Position numbers and translations under genes: made by a program
Assembly: GCF_003710865.1 (NCBI RefSeq)
Contig: NZ_RHHO01000027.1
Span: 1 to 64,000 of the forward strand
Direction: 5' to 3'
Length of the DNA: 64,000 nt
Source of the DNA: Brevibacillus borstelensis
GTDB lineage: Bacteria > Bacillota > Bacilli > Brevibacillales > Brevibacillaceae
Notes under the pieces: generated by a model
The model's input: the letters and a program-made list of their open reading frames with translations, nothing else
What the model was told of the DNA's origin: nothing
Databases searched by the model: none
Part shown: piece by piece, positions 35,840 to 44,067 of the stretch
How the letters are laid out: each line of letters begins with the position of its first letter
Numbering within the stretch: the first letter of the stretch is position 1

Positions 35840-36147
35840 AACGCTCGCCGAAGAAGCCTGTTTCCTGATGTACGACTTGTCCAGCCTGGCTCAGCAGAGC
35901 AGCGAGTCGCAGGAAACAGGAGCGTCACCTCTGAGTGACCCTGCCCCTAAAGCTGTCCGACTTTGACGCTCCTACGCGAATCGCCTCGGCGCGTACAGGC
36001 CCCGCTTCTATGCAGGGCGGAACCGGAGGGAGCCTGGAAACAGGCTTCTTCCACTACAGCCACGGCTACGAGCGCTTTTTAAAACACGGGCAACAAAATG
36101 AACCAATAAAAACTTCCTACATCCCAATGCGGTGCAGGAAGTTTTTT
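35840..36147 (+). ncRNA. Unidentified highly structured element between pilA and pilD
   Basis: A GC-rich, non-coding stretch of nested perfect repeats. (a) GAAGAAGCCTGTTTCC (35850-35865) is complementary over 16 bases to 36036-36051. (b) CCTGTTTCCTG (35857-35867) is also complementary over 11 bases to 35910-35920, so (a) and (b) exclude each other. (c) GGAGCGTCA (35919-35927) pairs with TGACGCTCC (35964-35972). (d) TACGCG pairs with CGCGTA (35973-35978 / 35990-35995). (e) CGCTCG (35842-35847) pairs with CGAGCG (36069-36074). A strong terminator follows. I could not match it to a known riboswitch. Switching RNA, sRNA or a mobile palindromic element are all possible. Confidence 0.6.
36108..36147 (+). 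terminator. Terminator before pilD
   Basis: AAAAACTTCCT / AGGAAGTTTTTT with a 17-base loop. Placed before pilD, so it must be read through or bypassed for pilD expression from the upstream promoter. Confidence 0.85.
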
Positions 36148-36195
36148 CCTGAATCAAAGCAAACTATACCCGTTCCACCAACTAGGAGAGAAGCC

Positions 36196-36954
36196 ATGGA
36201 GTACCTGATCACGGCCGTCCTGTTTGTATTCGGCCTCGTATTCGGTTCATTTTTCAACGTCGTCGGTCTGCGAGTCCCGCAGGGGGAATCCATTGTCCAA
36301 CCGCCGTCTCATTGCAAAAGCTGCGACACCAGGCTGCGTCCCCTCGATCTGATCCCTGTTCTTTCCTATTTGCTGAATAGGGGGGCATGCCGCTATTGTC
36401 GGACAAAAGTCTCGCTGCTTTATCCAGTCATGGAAGGCATCTGCGGTATCTCATTTGCCCTTGTCTATCTCACCTACGGCTGGAGCGCCGAGATGTTTAT
36501 GGGTTTGCTGTTTGTCTCGCTGCTCGTCATTGTGAGCGTGGCTGACCTCGCCTATCGGCTTATCCCGGACAAGGTGACTCTGCCTGCGCTGGCTCTGTTT
36601 CTCATACTCCGGCTGCTCGTCCACCCGACACAGCCCTACTGGATGCACTTGATCGCCATGGCAGTCGGATTTGGCCTGTTCTTCCTGCTCACCGTACTGT
36701 CCCGCGGCGGTGTAGGGGGAGGCGACATCAAGCTGTTTGCCGTAGTGGGTCTGTTTCTGGGCCTGCCTTTGCTGGCGCTTTCCATCTTTTTGTCAGCTCT
36801 GTTGGGAACGCTGTTTGGCATCATACTTATGCTCTTTCGAGGGACGGGGAGGAAAACGCAGGTGCCATTTGGACCATTCATCGCTGCCGGGTCACTGCTT
36901 GCCTATCTCAAAGGAGATGCGATCATCGGCTGGTATGTGGATGTGTTCTTCTGA
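36196..36954 (+). CDS. pilD: Prepilin peptidase
   Basis: 252-residue polytopic aspartyl protease that removes the leader of PilA and the minor prepilins and may N-methylate them. Two CxxC pairs (CKSCDTRL ... CRYCRTKV, about 36-66) form the zinc site of the methylase loop. The catalytic Asp residues lie in VSVADLAYRLIPD (about 117-120) and GGGDIKLF (about 178). Eight hydrophobic segments. AGGAGAG sits just before ATG 36196; the long open frame upstream is the structured element. Confidence 0.93.
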   Translation: MEYLITAVLFVFGLVFGSFFNVVGLRVPQGESIVQPPSHCKSCDTRLRPLDLIPVLSYLLNRGACRYCRTKVSLLYPVMEGICGISFALVYLTYGWSAEMFMGLLFVSLLVIVSVADLAYRLIPDKVTLPALALFLILRLLVHPTQPYWMHLIAMAVGFGLFFLLTVLSRGGVGGGDIKLFAVVGLFLGLPLLALSIFLSALLGTLFGIILMLFRGTGRKTQVPFGPFIAAGSLLAYLKGDAIIGWYVDVFF

Positions 36955-37010
36955 CAGCAAATGAAATAGCAATTTCCTTTTCCGCTAAGCAGCAGGTTGA
37001 CCGGGAAGGT

Positions 37011-37050
37011 GTGTCGAAAAATAAGTGAGTGATAGAAGAAATGTGTCGAA
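37011..37050. promoter_or_regulatory. Two tandem Spo0A-box-like sites before pilM
   Basis: GTGTCGAA at 37011-37018 and again at 37043-37050, same strand, 32 bp apart, each one mismatch from the TTGTCGAA box. The remaining spacer to pilM includes GCAAGCTT / AAGCTTGC arms (37073-37080 and about 37110-37117) that could fold in a leader. Confidence 0.55.
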
Positions 37051-37201
37051 AAATGAAGAATTTCGTCAAGTGGCAAGCTTCCTATAACACAATAATCATC
37101 GACAGGGCGAAAGCTTGCGCATGCATTAAGGAACCGGATTTCCCAAACACAGGAACTGGAATTGCATCAGCTCTGGGGCTGACAGAAAGGAAAAGAGGCG
37201 G

Positions 37202-38230
37202 ATGAAACTGCGCATCCCTTTTATGACGAATCCCGTTCGTATCGGCATTGCCGTGGAAGAAGACGGGCTTCGCTTTACAGAAGCACGGCGAACGGACACA
37301 GGCGTGGAGATACGGCAGGCAGGTCTGATCCCGCTGGAGGAAGGAACCTTCGAGAACGGGCGGATCACGGATATCGAGCGGGTAAAAATACAGCTGACTC
37401 TAGCCAAGAAGGAGCTGCGGCTTTCCAAAAAGAAGGCGGTTCTCTCCGTTCCGACGTCAACCGTGGTGATTCGAAAAACCATTCAGCCCAAGCTGACGAC
37501 GGACGATATTCGTTCTTTGCTCGAAATCGAGCTGGGGACGACCATTCACCTTCCTTTTGCAAGGCCCTATTTTGACTTTCACAAGATCAGAGAAGTGCCG
37601 CCGTCGCTGGAGATGGACGAGCTGGGAGAGTACAGCCTCGCGGAGGAGCCGCAGCCGGAGGATGAATACTTGGTGATTGCCGCTCCTGGTGATTTGATCG
37701 ACCAATATATCGAATTGTTGAAGGTACTCGATATCGAAGTAACGGCTGTTGATATCGAACCGCTTGCTCTGTACCGGCTGCTGGAGGAGAGCGGGGAAGT
37801 CCACAAAACCGACTTCATGTTCCTGCAGCTCGGACGGCATTCGGTCAACGTCAGCATTTTTCAAAGCGATATTCCGGAGTTTTTGCGAAACATTCCGATC
37901 CATCTCGCCCATTATGAGCAGGCTTCCGCATCCGGGGGGACAGACGGTGCTGCTGCCGTCCATGCATTATTTGTAGCTGATCTGGTCAGGGAAGTCGACC
38001 GCGTGATCAACTTCTATCAGTTCAGCATGAAAAATGACGGGACCCGTATTCAGACGATCTATGTAACCGGTGAAGATGACGATTTGGAGCACACCATCCA
38101 GCTTCTTAAAAATCGCATGACGAGCTTTGAGATCGTTCCTCTGCCCATCCACCATATCCGCCTTCAGCATACGCAACCGCTGAATGTTCAGGCCTTTACG
38201 GCAGCGGCGGGACTAACCTTGAGAGGTTGA
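37202..38230 (+). CDS. pilM: Pilus assembly protein PilM
   Basis: 342-residue actin-like cytoplasmic protein of the alignment complex. KKAVLSVPTSTVVIRKTIQPKL and the EIELGTTIHLPF block are typical of PilM; VTAVDIEPLALYRLLE and the FLQLGRHSVNVSIF phosphate-binding-like strand follow. It should bind the N terminus of PilN, encoded next with a 4-5 base junction. It starts 247 bases after pilD with its own putative Spo0A sites, so it may form a separate transcription unit. Confidence 0.88.
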   Translation: MKLRIPFMTNPVRIGIAVEEDGLRFTEARRTDTGVEIRQAGLIPLEEGTFENGRITDIERVKIQLTLAKKELRLSKKKAVLSVPTSTVVIRKTIQPKLTTDDIRSLLEIELGTTIHLPFARPYFDFHKIREVPPSLEMDELGEYSLAEEPQPEDEYLVIAAPGDLIDQYIELLKVLDIEVTAVDIEPLALYRLLEESGEVHKTDFMFLQLGRHSVNVSIFQSDIPEFLRNIPIHLAHYEQASASGGTDGAAAVHALFVADLVREVDRVINFYQFSMKNDGTRIQTIYVTGEDDDLEHTIQLLKNRMTSFEIVPLPIHHIRLQHTQPLNVQAFTAAAGLTLRG

Positions 38231-38235
38231 CGCAA

Positions 38236-38883
38236 GTGGTAACCATTAACCTATTACCAAAAAAGAAAAAGGTTAGAGGCGGAGTCCTGTTGCTCTCCGC
38301 GACAGGGCTGCTTTGGCTTATCGGGGCGGCTTGGATGGGCTTTGCCTACTATGCCGATCAGGCAACGGTGGAAAGATTGCAGCAGGAAATCGCGCAGCAA
38401 AAACAAATGGTCCAGGCAGCGGAAAAGCGGATCGGCTTGAAAGCAAATACAGCGACTTTGCAAGACTATGTAGAGCTGTCGGAGAAGATGCAGCATCTGT
38501 TCTACCCGACAACGCTCCTGCTCGACAATTTTTCCGAAAACCTGCCGGAGATGGGAAAGCTGCTGAAAATCAGTTATGCCCTGGATGGCACGGTGCAGCT
38601 CACCGGCCGCTTTGAGCAATATGACGATGTGGCCGCCTATCTGCACAATTTGCAGGCTTCGCCATACGTACTGGAAGCGCAGATAAAAACAATCGCTTCC
38701 GTACCCGTGAAGTGGACCGGGCCGGTGGACGAGAAAGGCAGGCCCCTTTCGGAAGCGTTGAGTGCGGTGGGCGGAGACATCCTGCCCCGCTACACGGCTA
38801 CATTTGAAGTGAAGGTACTCACCCTGGACCTGGGCGTGCTGAACAAGCAGCTTGCTGCACGTACACAAGAGCAGAAGAAGTAG
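38236..38883 (+). CDS. pilN: Pilus assembly protein PilN
   Basis: 215-residue single-pass protein. The short cytoplasmic tail begins VTINLLPKKKK, the conserved PilM-binding INLLP motif, then one membrane helix (about 15-38), a coiled-coil (about 40-75) and a ferredoxin-like periplasmic-type domain. GTG 38236 is chosen because GAGAGG lies nine bases upstream; the TTG at 38227 overlaps the pilM stop and has no proper site. Confidence 0.85.
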   Translation: MVTINLLPKKKKVRGGVLLLSATGLLWLIGAAWMGFAYYADQATVERLQQEIAQQKQMVQAAEKRIGLKANTATLQDYVELSEKMQHLFYPTTLLLDNFSENLPEMGKLLKISYALDGTVQLTGRFEQYDDVAAYLHNLQASPYVLEAQIKTIASVPVKWTGPVDEKGRPLSEALSAVGGDILPRYTATFEVKVLTLDLGVLNKQLAARTQEQKK

Positions 38884-38893
38884 GAGAGTGAAC

Positions 38894-39799
38894 ATGGCTG
38901 AGAAAACACGTCAATACCTGTTCTTGTTTGTTGCTTTGCTGTTTGCCCTGCTCGCTGTCTTCTACTATATCTATCTCACGCCGTTGCAGGCAAAAAAGAG
39001 CAAGCTAACGGTAGAACTGGCTCAGCTGCAAGCGACGGTGCAAGGGCTGAGCAGCAGGAATGCAGAGGAAAAGAAGGATGATGCCGTTTCCGAGGAAGCA
39101 TTGGCAAAGGTAACGGAGGCAATCCCCGTCTCTTCCTATACAGATCAGCTCGTGAAGGATTTGGGCAAGCTCCAGACGATCAGCAAGGTCGAGATTCTTA
39201 CGGCCAGCTTTGCCCAGCCAAAAGTGCTGTCGACGAAAGACATGGTGGAGCAGATCATTTCGAAAGAAGAGCAGGGGGCGGATACAGCGGCCGAAGAGTC
39301 AACTGGAGCCAAAGAGCCGAAAACAAACTCAGATACGGACAAAAAGGAAACAGGTACAGCGGAAGCAACAGGAATAGCATCTGAACCCAATGCCAAGGAC
39401 CGCAGCGCTGCACTTGCCATGCCCACGGCAGACACGCTCAGGAGACTGCTGCCGGAAACCGCATTGGGAAGCGTGGAGATCACGCTTTCTGTAAAGGGAG
39501 GATACGATGAGCTGTACCTCTTCCTCAAGGAGGTACAGGGATTGTCCCGATATTTGCGGGTAGATGAATTCACTGTCGCTGCGGCGGAGAAGGATGAATT
39601 TACCGTCCCCAAAGACAGCAGGATGACGGCGACAATCAAGCTGACCAGCTATTACGCCCCTGAATTCAAGCAGGCAGTCGACAAGCTTCCGGCCGTTGAA
39701 GTAGAGGCTCCATCGGGCAAAGGCAACCCGTTTCAGTATGGAATCACACCGAAGCCCGGTGATCCGATCAATGAAAGCAAAGAAGGATCGCCTTACTAA
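38894..39799 (+). CDS. pilO: Pilus assembly protein PilO
   Basis: 301 residues. One N-terminal membrane helix (about 8-28), a coiled coil (about 30-75), then the PilO fold interrupted by an acidic Ala/Thr/Glu linker of some 60 residues (about 130-185) that is not usual in the family. It should pair with PilN to link the motor to the envelope. ATG 38894 follows AGGAGAG. It is the last gene of the cluster, as a terminator comes 32 bases later. Confidence 0.85.
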   Translation: MAEKTRQYLFLFVALLFALLAVFYYIYLTPLQAKKSKLTVELAQLQATVQGLSSRNAEEKKDDAVSEEALAKVTEAIPVSSYTDQLVKDLGKLQTISKVEILTASFAQPKVLSTKDMVEQIISKEEQGADTAAEESTGAKEPKTNSDTDKKETGTAEATGIASEPNAKDRSAALAMPTADTLRRLLPETALGSVEITLSVKGGYDELYLFLKEVQGLSRYLRVDEFTVAAAEKDEFTVPKDSRMTATIKLTSYYAPEFKQAVDKLPAVEVEAPSGKGNPFQYGITPKPGDPINESKEGSPY

Positions 39800-39831
39800 A
39801 AGCAGAGGGCGATTTCCTTCATTTACGAATG

Positions 39832-39862
39832 AAAGCCGTTGCTGTCGCGAGCAACGGCTTTT
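39832..39862. terminator. Terminator of the pilM-N-O operon
   Basis: AAAGCCGTTGCT / AGCAACGGCTTT with a GTCGCG loop and a T-rich tail. It also serves the convergent small gene. Confidence 0.9.
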
Positions 39863-39864
39863 CT

Positions 39865-39993
39865 TCATTTCTTAGTCTTTTCCTGCCGCTCCCGCACCAA
39901 GGCCAATAGCGCCAGAATGTCTCCGATTAATACAATCACAGCCGCCAATAAAGCAAGATCGTCAGCCGACAAACCTTCGGACTTTTGACTCAT
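39865..39993 (-). CDS. Small membrane protein (42 aa)
   Basis: A 42-codon frame: MSQKSEGLSADDLALLAAVI then VLIGDILALLALVRERQEKTKK. One hydrophobic helix with a basic C-terminal tail. GCGAGGCG lies about eight bases before the ATG, and a terminator follows directly. Unknown function; its layout (acidic-polar head, helix, basic tail) resembles short holin-like or regulatory membrane peptides. Confidence 0.65.
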   Translation of the reverse strand: MSQKSEGLSADDLALLAAVIVLIGDILALLALVRERQEKTKK

Positions 39994-40078
39994 GGAATCG
40001 CCTCGCTCCGATGAACTTCCCTACAATGTATGAGGGCATAGCCGGGCGGGTTTGGGTATTTGTCTAGGAAGCGGATTC

Positions 40079-40573
40079 TTAATCAAAAGACCTGCGTGCG
40101 GGCCAGGTGCCTTGCAGTTTGCGAATCTGCACAATCTGTCCGGTATGAAACGCATCGTGCATGATGATGCTGAATACGCTCAGCCCCAAAGGCTTTGAAG
40201 GCGACGGCTGATCGAAGGAGGTCTCCGGAATGGAAGCGAGCACGTCTCTCAGTTCATAGTGGAGAGTCTCCATCCGCTTGACGTCCGCTTGCCAGGCCTC
40301 CTCGTCCTCTGGTCCTCCGGATGGGGCAAAGGTGTCGTCGTTGGTGGAAGCTGTAGAAGGCTGTTCGGTGCCCTTCAAACGGTGAAGCAGCCGTTCCTTG
40401 TAAAACAGCAAGTGGCTCAGATTCTCCCAAATGGTGTTGGCAGCTTCGCCAGGCGGCCGCCAGCTTGCTTCGGCTGCGGTGAGTCCTGCCAAGGCGTCTT
40501 TCAAGGGGGGATACCAATCTTCTTTGGCGAATGTACAATCCCACTCGTGCAACAGCAACTCCATACGGTTCAT
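40079..40573 (-). CDS. DinB-family protein
   Basis: 164 residues with a four-helix DinB/YfiT fold. The putative metal ligands are His in LLHEWD (residue 8), NLSHLLFYKERLLHR and the C-terminal MHDAFHTGQIVQIRKL. DinB-like enzymes include bacillithiol S-transferases; without a partner gene the substrate is unknown. GAGGAGG stands six bases before the ATG. The frame remains open far upstream, but that is chance. Confidence 0.85.
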   Translation of the reverse strand: MNRMELLLHEWDCTFAKEDWYPPLKDALAGLTAAEASWRPPGEAANTIWENLSHLLFYKERLLHRLKGTEQPSTASTNDDTFAPSGGPEDEEAWQADVKRMETLHYELRDVLASIPETSFDQPSPSKPLGLSVFSIIMHDAFHTGQIVQIRKLQGTWPARRSFD

Positions 40574-40732
40574 GCAAGTCCTCCTCATCTGGGAAAGAGT
40601 GATTGACGGCGGTATAATGAAGGTAGAATCTGGAGAAGAATACCGTCTGTAACTACTTAAATACATTTTGGTGGTTACAAACAATACCTTACCATATTTT
40701 GGCGAGTGGTTCAAGAGAGGAGAAAAAACTCC

Positions 40733-41293
40733 GTGGAGTGGATATGTCTTGATTTTATCAACAGCGATTGCAGAGACTGGCGAGGGTCCGGACAGCGGGA
40801 TGACCGGCTTGGCAAGCCTGAATGGTGGCAGTATTTTTTGACGAAGTGGGAGCTGAAAGTCCCCCTTCCTACAGACCCTATGCTGCTCCAGAGCTTGAGA
40901 GAACTGCGGCAGCAGATGCGAAATGTCACGGAAGCGGTGGCAACAGGACAAGCACCTGATCCAAGCGATCTGGTCGGCATCAATCAGGTGCTTGCGGCTG
41001 TGCCTAGCTGCCGCCGCATCGTTCATCGGCCGGATGGCTTTCAAATAGAGGAGGTTGTACGAGGCGAAGAATGGGACCTGGTCATGGGGAAAATCGCACT
41101 TTCCTTCGCCGAGCTTCTGGCTGGTACCGATTTGCGGCGATTGAAGATCTGCGAAAACGCCAATTGCCTCTGGGTGTATTACGACGAGAGCCGCAACCGC
41201 TCCAGCCGTTGGTGCGACGATAAGGCGTGCGGCAACCTGATGAAAGTGCGGCGCTTTCGCGAGCGGCAAAAAAAGGAGAGGAAAGACACATAA
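40733..41293 (+). CDS. CGNR zinc-finger (ABATE) putative regulator
   Basis: 186 residues. An ABATE domain begins with EWICLDFINSD; the C-terminal CGNR zinc finger carries CENANCLWVYYDESRNRSSR followed by WCDDKACGNLMKVRRFR, a complete four-Cys set. Such proteins are thought to be stress-linked transcription regulators. GTG 40733 has AGAGGAG ten bases upstream. The GNAT gene follows 37 bases later, suggesting a two-gene operon. Confidence 0.83.
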   Translation: MEWICLDFINSDCRDWRGSGQRDDRLGKPEWWQYFLTKWELKVPLPTDPMLLQSLRELRQQMRNVTEAVATGQAPDPSDLVGINQVLAAVPSCRRIVHRPDGFQIEEVVRGEEWDLVMGKIALSFAELLAGTDLRRLKICENANCLWVYYDESRNRSSRWCDDKACGNLMKVRRFRERQKKERKDT

Positions 41294-41330
41294 ATCCAGG
41301 AAGATCGGGAGAAAGGGAGAAGAAAAGAAC

Positions 41331-42209
41331 ATGACTGTCAGCAAACGGCACGAATTGAGGTTGGACGAGCTTGCCAGCGGGGATATTCCGGGGCTGATCG
41401 AGCTGTCTGCTTCGGTAGGCTGGGATTACCATGAAGCAGAGCTGGCAACCCTCATTGCTGCAGGGAGAGTATTCGGACACCGTGATGACCAGGGAAAAGT
41501 GTACTCAAGCGCCGCGATTGTTCCATACGGCGAAACGCTTGCCTCCATCGGCATGGTCATCGTTCATCCTGAATGCAGAGGGATGGGGCTGGGGAAACAA
41601 GTAACACAGGCTTGTATCGATGCCGCCTCGACTTCAGCGGATACAGCCCTGATGCTGATCGCCACACCGGAGGGAAAGCCGATGTACGAAAGCATGGGCT
41701 TTGTGTCCGTAGATTGCGTGCACAAATACTTATGCGAAGCGTACCAGCGGCATCGAGCATCGTTTGATACAGGAGATACATTTGTAGAGAAGCTGACCGG
41801 GGAGCATCTGGAGCAAATCGTGGAGCTGGACAAGGCCGCAGTCGGCGCGAAACGCAGAAGATTTTTGATTCATCGCATCCAGCAGGCGCAAAATGGCGTC
41901 GTCTTGAAGCGGCAGGATGGAGCTGTCATTGGCTATGGCCTGTCTGTAGAGGGGCCGGTCAACCTGATACTCGGCCCGATCGTCGCTTTTGACCTGCAGG
42001 GAGCGAAACAAATCGTGGAACAGCTTGCGAGCGGATATCAAGGCAAGCTGCGGATCGATGTACCGTCTGGACATGAAGAATTCCTGGCTTTTCTGGAGCA
42101 GTGCGGATTTCAAAAGGCGAGCCAGCCTCCGATCATGATCAGGAATGCGGAAAAGCTGCCGGAGAGGAACGGCCGCTTGTACGCAATTGCTGCACAGGCG
42201 TTCGGGTAG
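41331..42209 (+). CDS. GNAT-family N-acetyltransferase (two-domain)
   Basis: 292 residues. The first half is a GNAT domain with acetyl-CoA loop IVHPECRGMGLGKQVTQAC (about 78-96) and MYESMGFVSV. The second half matches the C-terminal module often found behind such GNATs (KLTGEHLEQIVELDKAAVGAKRRRFL, then GPIVA and HEEFLAFLEQCGF). Substrate unknown. GGGAGAAG precedes the ATG. The 3' flank is a run of 8-base repeats. Confidence 0.85.
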   Translation: MTVSKRHELRLDELASGDIPGLIELSASVGWDYHEAELATLIAAGRVFGHRDDQGKVYSSAAIVPYGETLASIGMVIVHPECRGMGLGKQVTQACIDAASTSADTALMLIATPEGKPMYESMGFVSVDCVHKYLCEAYQRHRASFDTGDTFVEKLTGEHLEQIVELDKAAVGAKRRRFLIHRIQQAQNGVVLKRQDGAVIGYGLSVEGPVNLILGPIVAFDLQGAKQIVEQLASGYQGKLRIDVPSGHEEFLAFLEQCGFQKASQPPIMIRNAEKLPERNGRLYAIAAQAFG

Positions 42210-42221
42210 GGGAAAGGCTGG

Positions 42222-42323
42222 AAGCGGGAAAGCGGAAAAGCCGGAAAGCCGGAAAGCTAAAAAGCCGAAAAGGCGAAAAGCCGAAAAGCCGAAAAGCCGA
42301 AAAGCCGGAAAGCCGGAAAGCCG
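42222..42323. repeat. 8-bp microsatellite (GCCGAAAA type)
   Basis: About twelve tandem copies of GCCGAAAA with GCCGGAAA variants, beginning 13 bases after the GNAT stop codon. Confidence 0.85.
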
Positions 42324-42347
42324 ACATATCCTGACAGTCGGCAGAAC

Positions 42348-42387
42348 CAAAAACCCAAAAACCCAAAAACCCAAAAACCCAAAAACC
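42348..42387. repeat. 8-bp microsatellite (AAAAACCC type)
   Basis: Five tandem AAAAACCC units, 24 bases after the first array. Same period, different sequence. Confidence 0.88.
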
Positions 42388-42411
42388 GGAACTCTTCCGG
42401 CAGGATACAAA

Positions 42412-42444
42412 AAACCACGCAGGTGCAATTCTCCCGCGTGGTTT
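42412..42444. terminator. Convergent terminator GNAT / MFS
   Basis: AAACCACGC / GCGTGGTTT around a 15-base loop, with T runs on both strands (TTTTTTG on minus, TTTCATTTT on plus). Confidence 0.85.
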
Positions 42445-42464
42445 CATTTTGTCATTCAACAGGT

Positions 42465-43685
42465 TCAACCGGAAGCTTCTTGTTCCGAACCTGCTTGCGA
42501 CCGCAAAAGCGGTACGATGAAGAGCAGGCCGACAATGAACAGAAGCGCAGCCATCTCGAAAACAGAGACGAGTGAGAGCAGTTTTTTCAATGGACCCGCG
42601 ATACTCATCGTCAAAACCATGGCTCCGGTGAAGAGAGGGCTCAGGATTCCCATCACGCGGCCGACAAAAGCGCCCTCGGTATGCTTCAAGATCATCGTAT
42701 TGATCCCGATCTGAATGCAAGGCATAAACAGGCCGTTGAACAACTGGGCCGTCAACGTCAGCCAGAGGTTGGTCGATAAGCCCGCGATGCTCATGGCGAC
42801 TGCATTGACCAGCATGCCGATGACCAACAGCTTTTGCGGAGAGGCTTTTTTGGCAACGGTCATGGTCAGCGCACCCCCGACAATCATGCCGATCCCGTTG
42901 ACTGTCATCAGCCATTTGAGGGATTCCATAGGCAAGCCCAATCGCTCCGTCACGAGAAAAATGCTCAGAGGCTGGATGAGTCCGATGCTTAGGCCCGCTG
43001 CCAAAAAGCATAAGCCCAGCTTTGTCAGAATGTTGCTTTTCAACACATAACGGATGCCGTCGACCATTTCCTGCCATAGAGTTGTCGGCGGCTGCCCGTT
43101 TTCCTCTACGTGGTCGGCGGGCAGCCGCACAAGAACGGCGCCGGAGAGCAGGAAAGCGACACCGGTCACCGCGATTGCTACACCGATCCCAAATGTCTGA
43201 AACACAAACGTCCCGAGGGCAGGGCCAAGGATCATGAAAATGGCAAAAAGCGTTTGATAGATGGACATACCCGCTTGCATCTGCTCGGCAGGAAGGTGCA
43301 TTTTGAACAGCTTCATGCCGGACGGCTGCGAAAACTGGGACAAAATGGCCGAGATCAGCGTCGCGAAGAAGACCGCTTTCCAGGTTCCGAACACAAAAGC
43401 AAGCAGGACTCCGAAGATAGACAGCGCGCTTAAAATATCACACCAGACCATCGTTCGCTTGGGGCGCCAACGGTCAGCGAACGTCCCGCCAATAAAGGAA
43501 AAAATAAAGATCGGAGCGTATTCCGCCACGTAAATCATCGAGACAGCCAAAGGATCGCCGTTTGTTTGCTGCATGACAAACAGCAGGATCGCGAAGTTGC
43601 GGACCCATACGCCGATTTGCAAAAACAGCGCAGACAGCAGGATCGTTTGTATGACTTTATTGCGAAAGATTCCTTTTTCTCGCAT
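42465..43685 (-). CDS. MFS transporter (EntS/MFS_3-like exporter)
   Basis: 406 residues with twelve predicted helices. Helix 2-3 loop GGTFADRWRPKRTMVWCDI is the MFS motif A; VGRVMGILSPLFTGAMVL is the second-half equivalent. The family exports drugs or siderophores; specificity is not evident. AGGAGG lies seven bases before the ATG. A fragment of a related transporter survives at 9737-9868. Confidence 0.85.
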   Translation of the reverse strand: MREKGIFRNKVIQTILLSALFLQIGVWVRNFAILLFVMQQTNGDPLAVSMIYVAEYAPIFIFSFIGGTFADRWRPKRTMVWCDILSALSIFGVLLAFVFGTWKAVFFATLISAILSQFSQPSGMKLFKMHLPAEQMQAGMSIYQTLFAIFMILGPALGTFVFQTFGIGVAIAVTGVAFLLSGAVLVRLPADHVEENGQPPTTLWQEMVDGIRYVLKSNILTKLGLCFLAAGLSIGLIQPLSIFLVTERLGLPMESLKWLMTVNGIGMIVGGALTMTVAKKASPQKLLVIGMLVNAVAMSIAGLSTNLWLTLTAQLFNGLFMPCIQIGINTMILKHTEGAFVGRVMGILSPLFTGAMVLTMSIAGPLKKLLSLVSVFEMAALLFIVGLLFIVPLLRSQAGSEQEASG

Positions 43686-44067
43686 AAAAAAACCTCCTCA
43701 TCCAAGTTCCTGGACAGGAGGCGAAGAGATCGTGATCGCAAGGAAGACAAAACATAAGCCCAAAAACAGCTCAAAGGGGCTTCCTTCTATCCAAAGGAAT
43801 GTGCCATGCTTCTATGAATCTGGGAAGCAAGTTCACCCTTCAGGAGTGCATCCTCGTACCGACAACAAAGCAAGCTGTTGACAGCGAAAAAAGATGCTTG
43901 CGACTATGAACACCCATACCAATCCTATCCAGAAACCGTTTCGTTTCCCACAGACATGGTTATTTTCAAACGGTTGTTTTCATGGAGACAGGATTAGATG
44001 TCCATTGTTCATAAGTCACCCTTCCGATTTCGTATGGGTTAGATATTATCACGCTGAAAAAGCGGAG
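43686..44067. other. Intergenic region, nothing firm
   Basis: About 380 bases between the MFS gene and the end of the sugar-acid operon. I see short A/T-rich and GTTTC-rich words but no gene, clear terminator or operator. Confidence 0.4.

Noticed and set aside
35935..36195. N-terminal extension of prepilin peptidase
   Set aside because: The stretch is the structured element and terminator; peptidase sequence and ribosome site begin at 36196.
37073..37200. Cyclic-di-GMP riboswitch before pilM
   Set aside because: Paired arms exist, but the conserved core sequence of known cyclic-di-GMP aptamers is not present.
40574..41344. Long minus-strand extension of the DinB frame
   Set aside because: Antisense to the CGNR gene; the DinB domain, its ATG and ribosome site start at 40573.
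42222..42387. Possible CRISPR array
   Set aside because: Units are 8 bp and contiguous with no unique spacers; they are microsatellites.
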